Below are positions 12,501 to 26,800 of a stretch of 64,000 nt of DNA, one piece after another (the stretch's first letter is position 1; each line of letters begins with the position of its first letter). The stretch comes from Patiria miniata (lineage: Eukaryota > Echinodermata > Asteroidea > Valvatida > Asterinidae), in the NCBI RefSeq assembly GCF_015706575.1, contig NW_024037048.1, positions 11,983,512 through 12,047,511 of the forward strand, read 5' to 3'. The notes under the pieces were generated by a model, which saw only the letters and a list, made by a program, of their open reading frames with translations, was not told the DNA's origin and ran no database searches. A program made the translations under genes and the position numbers.

Positions 12501-14856
12501 AAATGCTTGTATTTCTCAACACATTTTCGATTTATCAGTTTTAGGGGGGGGGCAGGGACATTTCCCCCCCCCCAACTCATTAAATTTACACCACTTTGTC
12601 TTCGCGCCTCTTTTTCTCTTTTTTTTTTTTTTTTTTTTTTCCAGGGGGGGGCAAGTGTTTTTTTTTTTTTTTTGGCTTTTCCAGGGGGGGGGTGCCCCCC
12701 CTTGCCCCCTCACGACGCCCATGCATACAAGCATAAGCCCCAAAATGCACATCAAATCACATGGTGGAAGCCATCATTATTACCCCTGCTAGTCAGGCTT
12801 ATAAAGTGATCCTATGACATGTTCAGCTTCATTGCTGCCATTTTAGGCCAACTGGTAACTTGAATGACAGTTATTAGGAGGAAAATGGGACTGTCTTGTA
12901 TCCATAGTTACTAGTTCTGTGCGAAATGATTAGAATGATGTAGAATTATCCCACAAATCTAGAGTTTCAGACACTAGATGCTCGGGCCCAACTATGTAAA
13001 AAGAATTGGGTATCCATATATGCTGTTCAAAGTAAACTCACCGTCTGCCATGTAAACACTTGCATAACAATGGAATAGCAAAAAAATCTATCAGAATTTA
13101 ATTACCATGTTAACCTTTTGGAATAAATGTGTTTATTGTTTGAATAAAAGAAATAAAATTGTGACACTTTGTTAATTGATATTTTTTATGAAAATAAACT
13201 GTTTTGTATGTATATATATTGATTCTATTTTATTTAAGATGGAAGTGGTATGTACTGGTTTCCCGTACCACATTTGACTGAATGGATCAGGAGCCAGCCT
13301 GAAACTTCCATATTCTTGTACCACCCGCAATGGCTAATGAGCTATCCAGTTATTTTTACATGCAGATCAGTGATCACAACATACCAGTGACGCGAAAACA
13401 ATGCAGTAAAAATGGATCAATGGCTCTGATACAAGCTTCCAGTTGTTCCCAATATGGACACATTTTGAATAGCTGATTTGGCTACAGGACAATGATGGCA
13501 CAGTACAGAAAACAACTGTATGTGTGAAATACTTCCAACTAAGACCTACTTCCTTTTTCAACATAAACTGCTTTGCAAAAAAAAAAAAAAACCTGATTGA
13601 AAACTGTCCACATGAACGCATTGGCTAATTCTCACCGGTGTTTTTGTAGCTTGTTGATCCTTTTTCTTGTCTTTTTTCAAACTCTTTGGTGTTTGGTTTG
13701 CCTGCATCTTCTGTTTGGGGCTCTTTCCCTCTTGATCAACGTGTCCCCCTCTGCCAACTGTTGGTGTCTTGGCAGTAGGTGTTTGACCTCGAGGAGTTTG
13801 ACCTTGAGGTGTTTGACCTTTTTCTGTACTACCATCTGATGTCTTCCTCCCTGGCGTTTTTCTGCCGACCAGTTCACTACTGGGTGTTTTACTCTTAGCA
13901 GCCTTTCCTTCGGTAGGAGTCTTACTGCTTGGTGTCTTGTTACCCTTTGGTTTTGCAGTCTTTGGGGTGGACAAGTCTTTGCGGAGCCTCTGCTGTCCAG
14001 CAATGTTTTCTTTGTTCTCTGCAGTTGTTTGTTTATCGGGAGATTTTGCAGGAGAAACCTGTAAGGACAAAGTGCTCATGGAATAAGAATGTTTTATAGA
14101 TATAACCATGTGAACATCATAAGCTGCACAGCCACAGGATTTATATATTTTAATCCATGATACATTTTGGATCTGCTTCAACCAAACAGTGATTTGTTTG
14201 ATGTTAGTTGACATCAAGATTGGAGATAATAGAAGTTGGGTGTATCAGGACCAGAAGCTACGAGTGTAAATTTCTAAACTGAAAAAAAAAATCTTAATTT
14301 TTCTCCTTGACTACTCTTCAAACAATTGAAATTACTTACTGCATTGACTTTATGCACTTTTGCATTTTGTTTTATTTTCAGACCACACTTCATACATGTT
14401 CAAAGATTTACATTGTGTATTGTTTATTCTAATATCAAGGACACAAAATGATTCTCATGATGAACAAATGTACCAAGCACTGTGTGGCCAGAATCACTCT
14501 AGTGAAGGACTACAACATTTTGTGGCCTCCATTGTTTTAGTTATAGGGAGTTCTACTGACATACAATTCGGGTAACTCGTAAGTACAACCACGCATGCAT
14601 TAAAACATTTTTTTTTAATACACCTTATTCCATGGAAGGTTAATTTTCATCACATGAGGCATTATTGAAAAGTCAACTGAAGTTCTAGAGACAAATGGGC
14701 GTCGCCAGGATTTTTTCTAGAGGGGGGCAAACAAATATTTTGCCCAAAAATGCCTGTATTCTCAACACATTCTCGATTTATCAGTTTTAGGGGGGCAGGG
14801 ACATTTTGCCCCCCCCCCCAACCCATTAAATTTACACCACTATGTCTTCGCGCCTC

Positions 14857-14887
<31 letters not shown>

Positions 14888-17800
14888 CCAGGGGGGGGCA
14901 AGTGCCCCCCCTTGCCCCCCCCCCCCCCCTCGCGACGCCCATGTAGAAACATGCTCAATACCTTAGGAGATTGTATCTCTCTTGCCCGCAATATTCTGGG
15001 ACTCTTCACTGTCTTCACTGTGTCACCTGCCATCTTCTCTCTGAGTTGCTGCTTCGAGTCTTGGGATAAAAATGACAGTTATGAGTAATATTACACTTTA
15101 TGAGATGAGTTCTTACGGTAGCACCATGTGGCAAAATCTCTCTTTTGAGTATGTGTGGTTCTGAAAAGGATAAAGTCTGACTTGGTGTCACTGCTGAGGA
15201 TAGGCACTTTTTTATGTACACATACATGTATATTCCTAGCAAAATGTAAACTGAAATCACAAGGATTCAGCAGTGGCTTGGACGCTCCTATGTTCTTTAT
15301 TTCCCATTCTGAACATCTGCTAAAATTACAGACTTGATTCAAGTCTGGGCTGCCATCTTGTTGCACAAACAGTGTCAGAAATTTTGTTGAGCGTTCGCTA
15401 ACTGTGATTGGCAAAGCGGAACGGGCATCTAAACCGTTGTCAAAATGGTGGTGCCCAGTGACACCGTGTGGCTAGCCGCTTCGTAAATTCTTGGAAGAAT
15501 TAATGTCAAGTGAGTATGAAGTTTCACCAGTGATATGGAATCATTGGGGACTTTGTTGAAGAATTGACTTGGTCAGTTGGCAAGGCTGAGGCTTGTGAAA
15601 CTTGAGCAACATCTTTTGTTGTTGTCGGGGACAGATTTAGCCCCGACTAAAGTGCAAAGTTTATAGTTGCGTCGGCCATCTTGAAAACATTAGCGAACGT
15701 CTCTAGAGGTTGTTCGCCTTCTGTTGCTAAACATTACAATCTGTTCCACTCGCTTTTGTTGGCAAATGTTCAAAAACGCTCACAGCTTACGCGGGAGTGG
15801 AACACAATGCTGATCTGTGCAGTGGATTTCATGCACAAGTACCCCCTAAATGCTTACAAGGGGACTGTTGGGGGAGATTATACTGCATTGCCAATGACGC
15901 CTGACACTCACATGAAGATGTAACATTTTGTGTAGATGGGCAAGTCCAAAAAACGGTCCCCTTTTTATCCTGCACGTAATCATCGCAAAGACTAATAACA
16001 CAAAAATAAGTGTGGGTGTTCTCCTTGCAGATGCCCAACAGTAGAATACAAAACACTAAAATCCATGAATCCTGAGAGGGTAAAACTTTCATTACGTATG
16101 GAACATAGCGTGTGCAAATTCTCAAAAAAGCTATAGTCTTATGGCAAATTTTGTGCAACTTTTTATTAAAATTTGAACAAAAAGGCCAAATGTGACCTTC
16201 ATAATTTGTGTGTTTCCCTACCCTTGAGCTCTACCTACGTTGTTTATTGCGGAGTGATCGTACAACCACTTCCACATCCTCCTCCTCACTATCTTGATTA
16301 TAGTCACTATCCTGCTCATCATATAACTCATCTTCATCTTCACTGTCTTCACTGTCTCCATCTTCTTCATCACTGTCATCCTCCTCGTCTTCCCACTCCA
16401 ACAGGTCATCATCGCTATCACTCTCCATGTCTTCATCTTTGTCTTGCAAGGCTACATCCATGGGATTGAAGTCTTCATCAGTACCCTCATCACTGTCTGA
16501 ACCATCTCCTTGGATCTTGCTCATCTCTGTAGATACATCAACAATACCAGATTTGGAGTATTCTCAAACCACCAGGGCATTCACAATAGTAGATTATGCT
16601 TCATTTTCAGAAAAATCTACCTTCCTCAACAGTAAATATAACATGGTTTGAGGGTGGACAGTCGATATTAGATCCCCGAGGTATTGGAAGTTGAAGGGAA
16701 CTAGTCTGTCAACTTCCAATACTGTGGGTAGCTAATATCATAGAGCTCCTTGCTCTATGCTAATATCGACTATCCAACCCAAATAAACCATGTTATATTT
16801 GTTTGACTATACCTCATACATATTCAGTTGCCGAATTTTCCCGTTGCAGTATGCACCTCCAGGGCATAAAATCTTCGGAGAAATGTGTCCAGCTCAACAG
16901 AAGAACATTGTTGCTCAACCTCAAAATAGTTCATTTCGTTTGCAATACAGTAACTTCTAACAGTTTATACCGCATTGTGGACAACTTTTTTGGGGTACAG
17001 GAGGCATCTTTATTGTCCATAATATTCTCCAGTTCAGTATCATTGAGCTTGGGAAAACGCTAATTAACATTTACGCGTGCAACCCTCTTTTCATGTGTAG
17101 CTAGGGCGATGGTTGTGTGTGCGTACTAAACCCGTGCGACAGTTCCACGATTGCTTCATAAAGCGTGCGACAGTTTACATGTACTATGCAAGCGTATTTA
17201 CCTTGTGCGTGAATACTTGCGCCCGCAGTAAACAGCAAAAATAGCGAAAATAGCATCTGGCACGTGATGGTGAATGGTCCAGTGAGAATTCGGCTTTCGA
17301 TCATGAATATGTATGAGGTATAGTGATAGCATATTCATGATAATTGGAGAGCTGGAATCTGTGTGAAGTTGTCTTATTTCATTAGATACTGTATGCATCA
17401 GTCTGGGTATGAAGAAATATGTTCAGTAACTCCTGATTTTTAGTTCCCTTTATAAAAATGCCCTTTCCAGGCCCTATTAGTGCAGTAAATAAATTCACGG
17501 CATTTATCCAAGTGAATTAAATATATCACAACCCCCATGAAATGTCATTCCATTTGTGGCCACTTTAAGCATCTATTTAATTCTACTCCATTATGTTCTC
17601 ACGTGCATTAATGCGCCATGTCTACAAGACAAAACCAGGACCTACAGAGAGGCAGCCTAAATCCAAACCACTGCCACATACTACGTACCCAATGTAGCAA
17701 GTTGCTTAGCCTTCCTTGGCTCAGGGTCTGCTTCTTCCAGATGTAGACGCTTGGAATCTTTCTTCTTTTGTTTCTTCTTTCTTTTTGTTTTTTCTGTTAC

Positions 17801-20800
17801 GATGTAGGTAAAAAATACATACGTGTTCATTATCAGGCTGAGGTTTCCAAGGAACACAATAGATAAGACAATAGTGATCCACTTACTATCCTTAGGCTTC
17901 CATTCATCATCTTCATTATCATCATCTTCATCTTCTAAGCTGGCTGCAGCAAGCTCCTGCAGGGAAGGCACTTCATCGTCGTCATCATCATCACCAGCAA
18001 CAACTTCAGACATCTCATCCTCATCTGGAAAATCAACAAATAAGAGATGCAAGTGTACGTACTTCACTTGCAGTATTTCAGGTACATTGTAACTCAGCTC
18101 CTGTGTCAGTTCACTTTTGTATTAGTTTTGTGAGTTGTACAAACAATTTTGGTCAGATTTTATTATCTTAATTAAGTTAAAATTGTATTTTTTTTTATTA
18201 AAGTACAAGTAACATTAGCAGACGCATACATACCAGAAGTAGGCATGAATTTGTGGGCCATGGCAGTATAATTACATGTACTCAATAAATCAAAAGTGAA
18301 CAATGATAGGCAGTTGTTGGTTAACTGTTTTATTTCTGAACACAGAACAGTAAAAATTGTCTTTTGTAAAAAACCAACACATTCATTTATCAGTAATCAA
18401 CATAAAAAGCATTCACATTTGATGTGACAACAATGGCCATGCCAAACACATACAATAAGCATCAATGACTAATTAGGTATAAAAGGGAAGGGCGGATCCA
18501 GGGGGGGGGGCCAACGGGGGCCATTACCCCCCCCCCCTCCAAAAAAAAGGACCCAATTCTTTGTTTTGTTTAAGTGACGTCGCAATAAAGGCCGGTACTG
18601 CGTACACCAACATCTTTTCCTTAAAAAAATGGTTAAAGTGGTCAGAAATTGCCTCGGATAGTACCACAGAGCATCTAGAATCCAAAAAAAAATTGGGACC
18701 CTGGTGCGGGCCCCGAACCCCTCGCCGTAATTTTTTTGACCGACTTTTTGAGGGACCACAATTTTTGCGGGGTCCCCCCTCCCAAAAAAAAAATGTGTTC
18801 TGGATTCGCCCTTGTAGGTTTACATGTACATATTTATTTGACTATCTCTAAATATGTCACTACATTTAAAATAATGGTTTTCACTCCAACAAAACAATTA
18901 CCCAGACATAAAACTGAACAGATTAATATCATTACATATTACGTTATTCAGAATACATGAGCCTGGATACTGTAACTTCATTGGTCTATTACGGCCACAT
19001 GTCCAATCTGCAGAAATAACCATTTACGTCATACACACTGCATTCCATATGAATGAGCCTCAAATAGACTGCGCTGCATGTAAATTAAGCACGTTGCGCA
19101 TGCGTGTGGAACTTGCCCATGTGCCCGCGTGTTGGGCTTTCCTGTGCGCTCGCACTGAGAACCGCAGCTACATCCACTCAGTCTCATTTAGGGCAGCAGT
19201 TACATATCAAAGGTTACACCGCATGCAGTGATTTAATGTGATCTTGAATAGTAAGTTATGACAATGTTGACTGCTATGATTTGGGATGTTGTTTGAGCCC
19301 CCTTGGAGCGCCCAACGCCAAATATGCGCCCCTCTGGTGTTCAAATCGGCACATCCTACATCAGAGCAGTCAACAATGGGAGATTTTTGAGACATTTGGC
19401 AGCAAATACACTGGCCCTTTTCAATTGTTTATGCCATGTTTTAGCTGAAGTGCGCATGTTCAAAACGACACAAACAATGGAAAAGGACTGGTTTGTTTGC
19501 TGCCACCAATGGTCTCAAAGTCTCCCGTTGCTAAATGCATTATGCAAATATTATACATTACACAGACAACCAAGCACTACTTGCGGGAAAAGCTTACAAC
19601 ATGACCATCCAATCCCGGTTAAAACATTTAACAATGTATTTATAAACAAAAGTAAAAAGTAAAAACATGTTATGAATCAACGAGGAAAATTGTCACCTTT
19701 GACATTGTATGTACATCACTGCCACACTACTGGGAACTATGGCACTCGCTCAAAAATATCCCATTTTTATCAGCACACAAAGCTCTTTCTTATTAAGATG
19801 AAGTTCTGCAGGTGAGAGTTAGCCAGTTTGCTTCTTCCGTATATGTTTTGTACACATTGAGGGGCAGGCATGTTTGCTTTTCTTCAGACTTTGTGAAAAT
19901 GCAAAATTAGGCCATCAGCCTCGGTCCAAAATTTTGGCCACCAGTATCAAATGAGGAGAATTATCATCATAGCGATTTTTGGCAAGGTATACACCTCCAG
20001 AGTTGGAAAATATGTGATAGCATTGCAGCGGTGGCAGCTTTTTGGTTGTTATCACCCTTTTTTTCAAGATGTCCATCAAAATGCTTGTTACCACTCTAGG
20101 GGCGGTATACCTTGCGCATGCGCACAACAATCATTTGTGTCCTGATTTAATACTGACCAATCCCCCAGGCTGATGGCCTAAATGTAGCCCCTATCATGCA
20201 TAATTGAATAAGGGAATAAATGTGTGCTTGGCTGGTTTAATAAACAAGTCCGTTTAAGAATGGATGGGGAATGGACGCCGATAATAGCCCGAGCCGAAGG
20301 CCCCCAGAAGGTTTTAAACGAACTTGTTTAATACCGGCCACGCACACATTTATTCCCATTCATAAATACCTTTTCAGTCAAACAGTCAAAACAAGTAAAA
20401 ACTATAAATTTCCAACAATTTTGTTCAACATTTTTACTTCATGTTTTTTTTTTTATATACACCCCTCTAACTACGTTATGGCATGTGCCTCTCGCGAGTA
20501 GTCGTAAACAACTCCTTATATGGAGATTGGCACGCACATGATGCATACCTCGGTGATGTGTCGCAAAGTGCAGCTGTTCTGGTAAAGAGTAAATTTAGAA
20601 CTATGAAATACTGACTCATTGATAGTATTGCGCATGGCTACTTTAAAGGCACTGGATTTCATAAGAGTCCAAATTTCATGTGACACTGGAAAGAACTTAA
20701 GACCAGCCAGCCGGTGTTTTATCAACCATTCAAGACCGGCCACTTGACGGGCTCTCAACCAATAAGAATTGGTAAACTGTCTTAAGTATTTATGAATTGC

Positions 20801-23800
20801 AGATTAATTTTCCAATTTTTTTTTAGAGAAGGCAGTCAGAATGGTTAACATGGTTAAAAATTTCTTTTAAAGTAAACAAAATAAAAAACTTGAATGTGAG
20901 TTGTCATTTTTGACATGCCTGTCCCTTCATGAAAACACACAGATTTTCATAATGTTAAAACTTGTCCAAACTGTCGGCTGGAAGTGTAGAGTTATTTCAC
21001 ATTTCAGCTGTATTGGAGTTGATGCATCAACTTGTTACGACTGTAACTGCAATAGAAGCCAATGACTTGCATCAGCTTGCGACGATTGTCAAAGTTGAAG
21101 CGGGCTTTGATGAAGGCTACAAGAGACAATCCAAAAGAAAGATAAATCACTCACTGGCATTGACAACTTATTTGTGAATGATGATCATGGAAATCTGGAA
21201 AACAATTTTGCAATATTTTAACCACATACAAATTCCACGATTCTTTCAATGTGGATGTGATTCACTTCAACGCAGGAGGATGACAAGTTTGGCAACCAAA
21301 TATGACTTTTCAAAGCCTTAGAAGGTGCTACTGTGAAGAGCCCTGTGCTAGTGCCCTTGGGCAAAACACTTAACTACAATTGCCTTTCTCCACCCAGGAA
21401 TATAAATGGGTACCTTGTGGCCTGATAAACAGAGGAATTATTGTAAAGCGCTTTGAGATTGTTGATACAGTAAACTCCAGCTAAACCGGCACTCTCAGGA
21501 CCCGAGAATTTGTGATGACTTACGCGAATGCCGATATCTGCTGTAAGTCGTCATTCTGCCGACTTACATGAATGGTCTTTTGCACACATGATTCATTGCA
21601 CTAATTGGCTTCGATTTACCCTGGATTATCTCCTTAATGCTCGAGTTGAATCCAGCAAATTAATCCTCGAATTGTATCATCACGTTTGGGGTATTTATAG
21701 TGGAGACCGAGATACATATGTACGTGCACAGTAACGAATTAAATGCGTGCGTGGTCCAGTATATACCACGCACGCGTTGACTGCAGCACTACTCATTCAA
21801 TAAGATGACCCCAAAAAGAGGGGTTACTGGTATTGATATGCTCACGATGCATATGCAATATGTATGCAGTAGGACACCCTTTTTCGACACCGATGCATGC
21901 AGTGATCACGGGCCGTGTGAAACCACTTTTCAATTCACTCGACACTTTGCCAACCGCAGTACAGGAAGTCAATGCCAATTTGTGATTTGTTGAATGCTGA
22001 CTTATACACAAAGGATTTTGTGATGCTTTTTGGAAAAGGGACCGAGAGTAACACGACGACTTGAGCGAAATGGTGACTTATAAAAGCCAACTTAGAAATA
22101 AAAAATTCAATGGAAATGCATTACGGACAATCGGGACTTTAGTCAGACGGCCGACGTGAGCAATTTGATGAGTTGTACGATGTCGGTTTAGCTGGAGTTT
22201 ACTCTACTGTACAATGGAAAGCGCTATATATGCATTACAATTTGTTTTATTTCTTATAAGAGCCCAATCTTAAGGACAGTATTTGTAAACAGGCAAATTC
22301 ACTGAAGTTTAAGCTTTGGCCCATGGGCAATATTTGCTCGGTTGCTGTCATTACCTTGTATAGCCCCTATAATAGTCTGGTCCAGAGGCTTATGATCATC
22401 ATTGGAACCTCGAAGACTGGCTCGACCCATGGCCAATGTCATGCGGTCAAAATAGATGTCCAGCAGACGTCTGGTAAGGATTGACCAGGATTGCTTGCAG
22501 GCTCGCTCTGCTTCAAACAGGTCCGATTGACGGATGAACACATCATAGCCATGAGCCAGACGGATCTGTTTATTGGCTACCTACACGAGAAACAATACGG
22601 CAAAACACACCACCAATAAAAGTGCAGAATTTAGGTCAGGATTAAAGTCACGACTTCCCAATTGTCTCAGAAGCTGTTGAGGAATAGTTCTCTGGTAAGA
22701 GGTCTGACTCAGCCTCAACGCTATCTACAGGACGCCTCAACATTAAACTGGTCTTTAGTCAACAATTTAGTGTCAGTATGGATAGGGCTTATCCAGAATG
22801 AACAATGGTCAAACTAATTGTTCACAATATGTTAGCTATGTGATTGATTTAACAATGATCCATGAACCTTTCAATGTACATGGATTAAGGGTGTGACTTT
22901 GCGTTTAATTTTGTAAACGTTTAACAAATAGTTTCAGAATCGTTTAAACATTTAGCCATTCACAAATGCTGACACATGCTCATTATGTCTGCAGACCAGT
23001 GTGATTGACACGATAAAGCAACAATGGCAGTCATTGAAAACATAAAAAGTTAACTACGTGTGCCCTGAATGTAATCAAGTGTTGAAGTGCTTCAAAGGTT
23101 TTGCAAATTAAATAGGTTTAAAAACATCATGAATTATTTGTGCTGTGTAGGTATAACTTAAAAAGACTGCATGACAGGTGGACGAAGGTCCCTTTTTATA
23201 ACTCGGGTTTCGTTTAAACGTTTGTGGAAAATTTGTTAACAATTTAGAACTGTTTTCGCTTTAACATGTAAACGTCACATCCTTAACATGTACATGTATG
23301 TACATATAGATGGGTTAAGAAAGCATCCAGACTTACGCTACTGCAGGTCATATCCTCAGCAGTAAGTGGTGCCATATCAGCGGCTACTGGCACATCCCCA
23401 TTGGCTTGCATTTCTTCCACCTTCCCTTGATGCACTTCTGCTGGCTCTTCTGCCAAGCAAGTCCAGAAAACACTGTCCATATCTTGCTTGACCAAACTTA
23501 GGTCCCCTGCTGTTGACATTGGTGTGTCCCCTGAGGGACCCATGGCGATGGTAAGTGAGGTAGGAACCAGACTGTTGTTGTGTTGTTGGTGGTAAGACTT
23601 TGAGGAGTCCATGCTACAACCTGGCTGGTCTTCTGCTGAGGTTTGTTGACTATAGGATCTTCCTGATGAGGGACCTGCTGGATTTTGATTCATGATACTA
23701 ATTGCCTGTTGTCGTCTGTCACCTTTTGAAAAATGCAAACAGGCTCATGTAAGAATTCAGCTTACTAGCTTCAAATGTGCATTAAATAAAAATATAACAT

Positions 23801-26800
23801 TGACATTGCAAATAAAAACCAAGGTGGGTTTTTCTTCCGCCTTCCAGTGCTTAATCTGGCTGTTATGTCAAGCTTTTCATACAAATGGTTGCCTGATGCC
23901 TTGCTTCCTTGTTGAAAGTAAAGCCTTTGTGCACTTTCTTCAGTTAGATTTTTAAAAAATCACGTTTACGCAGAATTAAATAACAGAAATATACACCAGA
24001 GATACAACAGAAGGGCTTCTTTTGAGTTCTAACCAATCACATACCTGTATGAGGATATCGGTCGGACTGATGTTCCATTTGTGCGGCATTCTCACTTTGC
24101 CATGATGAGGCACTATCCAATTCCAGTCTTGTCATTTCAACAGCCTTCTGTCCCCCAACTACATTTGAAATCACTGGCTGACTGAAACAGGTTTCCACAG
24201 TAGATGCTCTCGCAGGGGGTGAAGACACATTCCACTGAAGGCTTGGACATCGCATTCGATCCCTAGAAGTCAGAGGTGAGTTTTTCTGAACTAATCTCCT
24301 CTGACTGTGGCTTAATCGTTTTGGCTGTCGCAGTGTATTCATCTTTGACTTCAGTGGCATTTTCTTCACAGTTGTAGCTGTATGATAAGATATTGCTGTC
24401 CCTGTATTGTGGCCGACATTCCGAGCAGTCGATTTCAAGCAGTCTCTTTGTTCTCCAGATGACGGCTGAGGTCTTCCGTGAGGTTCAGCAGTTGATGGAG
24501 ATGCTACTCTCTTCTCAGAGATGTTAGGTACAGAGGCAGTGCACCTACCGGTAGCTCCTTGGTCATTTCTTGCAGATGCATCCTGAGGTGACCGGGGGTT
24601 AGTCCTAGCCATTCTTGAGTCTTCAATAAATCTGTTGCTGACGACTTCACTGGGCTCACTATTGACCTGGGAAGGAGAAAGGGACATGGCCTGCTGCATA
24701 TCATTAGAGGCTGTATCATCCAGGATTTGTACGTCATCAGATTCCAACTGGCCGTCTCTCTTAGACAACAATGCGTCTGTCCCTTCAACTTGTTGCACTG
24801 CAGAATTTCTTGCAATTTTTGAAGGCGCACATGTCCCCCGTTGATGTGAGTGATTGGTCCTCTCATTGGGAACCAGTTGAGAGTCAGTGCGGTTCTCTTC
24901 ACAAGTCTGGTTCCACGTCAGTGACAAGTTTTCAGATGTATTGAGAACTACGCGTTTGTCTTGCACATGTAACTGCAAGCCCATTCGAGGGGATGAACCC
25001 AACATGCACTTTTAACATTTTCTTAAATAGGTCTCATCATGTTTGATGTAACATCTTCTCCTTTGCTTTGCACGCTTTCTCTTCTTTTTCGCAAGAGTCT
25101 TGGCCAGGTGGGCATTTCCATTCCTCTGTTGGTGTTTACATGATGCAGACAAGATGTTTCTGTGTCTCCTAGGAATCCTATGGTGACATGTCTTCCTCGC
25201 ATGCACTGGCTGCTGTGACCTTTGAACCTTCACCTGGTTTTCAAAAGGTGATTCCTCACCAGATGCCCAACCTGTGCAGATTCAAAAAAATAAGATGATA
25301 ACCAAGTAAGCACATTTAGGAATTCATCAAAATAAATCAGAAACACCACGAACAACCACTTTTGTATATCAAATTTTACAAATAAAAACCTTAAACTGAT
25401 GAATAAAGATTATGCATTTGCTCTGTATGAATATAATAAAAACACAGATTTACATGTAAATTGACTTCCAATGTGCTTAGGATAACCCGTACATGCATCA
25501 AACAGACAGTCTAGGCAATCCACCAACACTAAAAAAGGTTATTTGAATACAGTTGATGTCATGGATTAACGTCGCGGTGCAGAAGTTATATCAAACTTTA
25601 CTTCCCCATAAATGCAAACAAAAACGTGAAGCACCGAATTTCACCTCCATCAAATGATGTTGAAAGCTGGCACTGTCAAAAAAGGTGCTCATGTATATTG
25701 CCCATACACATTACAACTGTTAGTCAATCATTACTATTTGTAGTAAGAAAGAAATAAAAGAAAAGTTCAAGAGAAGCCCAACAAGCAACTAAGTGAAACA
25801 TACAGTATACCATGAAAACTGTATGTAGTCCATTTTTTTTCCATTTCAGCCATTTGATGGAGGTAAGTGTAGCACTGGTTTATTTATTTTTTTAATTCTG
25901 AAAGTTTCAAGTTTTGGTAATTACATTTTATTGTTGACAATGCCAATTTTCAACTTACCATTTGTAATTTCTTGCTCTTGGATTCCTAATGAAGTAATGC
26001 TTGTGAAGTATGTTTTCAGTCTAAAATCTCAAACAACGAAGAACATGTTCGCCCAGTGATGAATAACATACACCAGCATAGCTCTTTCAGTACTTTCAGT
26101 TCTTCTGATATTGATTGGTTTTCATTCCAACATGCACCAAGCATACCAGGGAAAGCTGAGGCAAAGGGAACCTTCAGTTTCCATCTTGTCATTGCTTTAT
26201 ACACAAATACGCCAACAGTACTGAAATGCCTAAATATGCCTCAGTGTTAGGAATTTGCAATAATTGCAGATCAAATTCTCAGAAGTCCGCGCAAATGAAG
26301 TGATTTTCATTTTAATTTCTTGAATTTTCTGTGAATTGCCAAAATTGCAATGGCCAATAACAAGAGACAAAAATGAAGCTGTGCTATCTAGGTGCAACAA
26401 TAACATGATTGAAATTTGGAAGACATCTTCACCATAGGCCCCTGCGTATGTACACCGCAGTAATGGCGATAGATCAAAGTACATGCCGAACACCAACTCC
26501 TGGTTCAAATAAGAGCACCAGAATACAGATGCAAATGTTCAAGCCCTACAGCATCATGATGAACAGGACAGTGAACTTTTGGCGAACACAGAGGACTCAC
26601 TTCTGTTACCGTTTAAATTACATCACTGAGGGACGGACAAAACCATGTTTGTGAAATTTACAAAACCCAGACGCAAAAATGCCAGCCCCTTGCAATGTTT
26701 ATCAACTACATGTACTAAGAACTCATTATGACTAACTGCCTGTATTCAGTATTCTTACACACACACACACACAAAAACAAAGATAACAATCTGCCAATGA

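Larger units (their letters stand above)
21004..25985 (-). pseudogene. BEN-domain cassette 1 (distal), paralogue with an in-frame stop
   Basis: Exons 25271-24045, 23722-23337, 22580-22355 and 21116-21004 mirror cassette 2 in order, phase and (for the BEN exon) exact length; a possible 27-nt exon lies at 25985-25959. Shared motifs include [33 protein letters not shown] and FIKAR. The first large exon has TAA at 25014-25012, after LRKC; from there the frame stays open for over 320 codons with the splice sites intact. It may be a young pseudogene, a non-reference allele, an assembly error, or a gene started downstream. Its last intron holds a SINE broken by a pogo-like MITE. Confidence 0.72.

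Noticed and set aside
12493..12809. Overlapping open frames with poly-Phe and poly-Gly
   Set aside because: They follow the homopolymer runs of a GGGCGTCGC foldback element.
13597..13839. Plus-strand open frames over the FKBP Lys/Thr-Pro exon and over the acidic exons
   Set aside because: Antisense shadows of low-complexity coding exons that are supported by phase on the minus strand.
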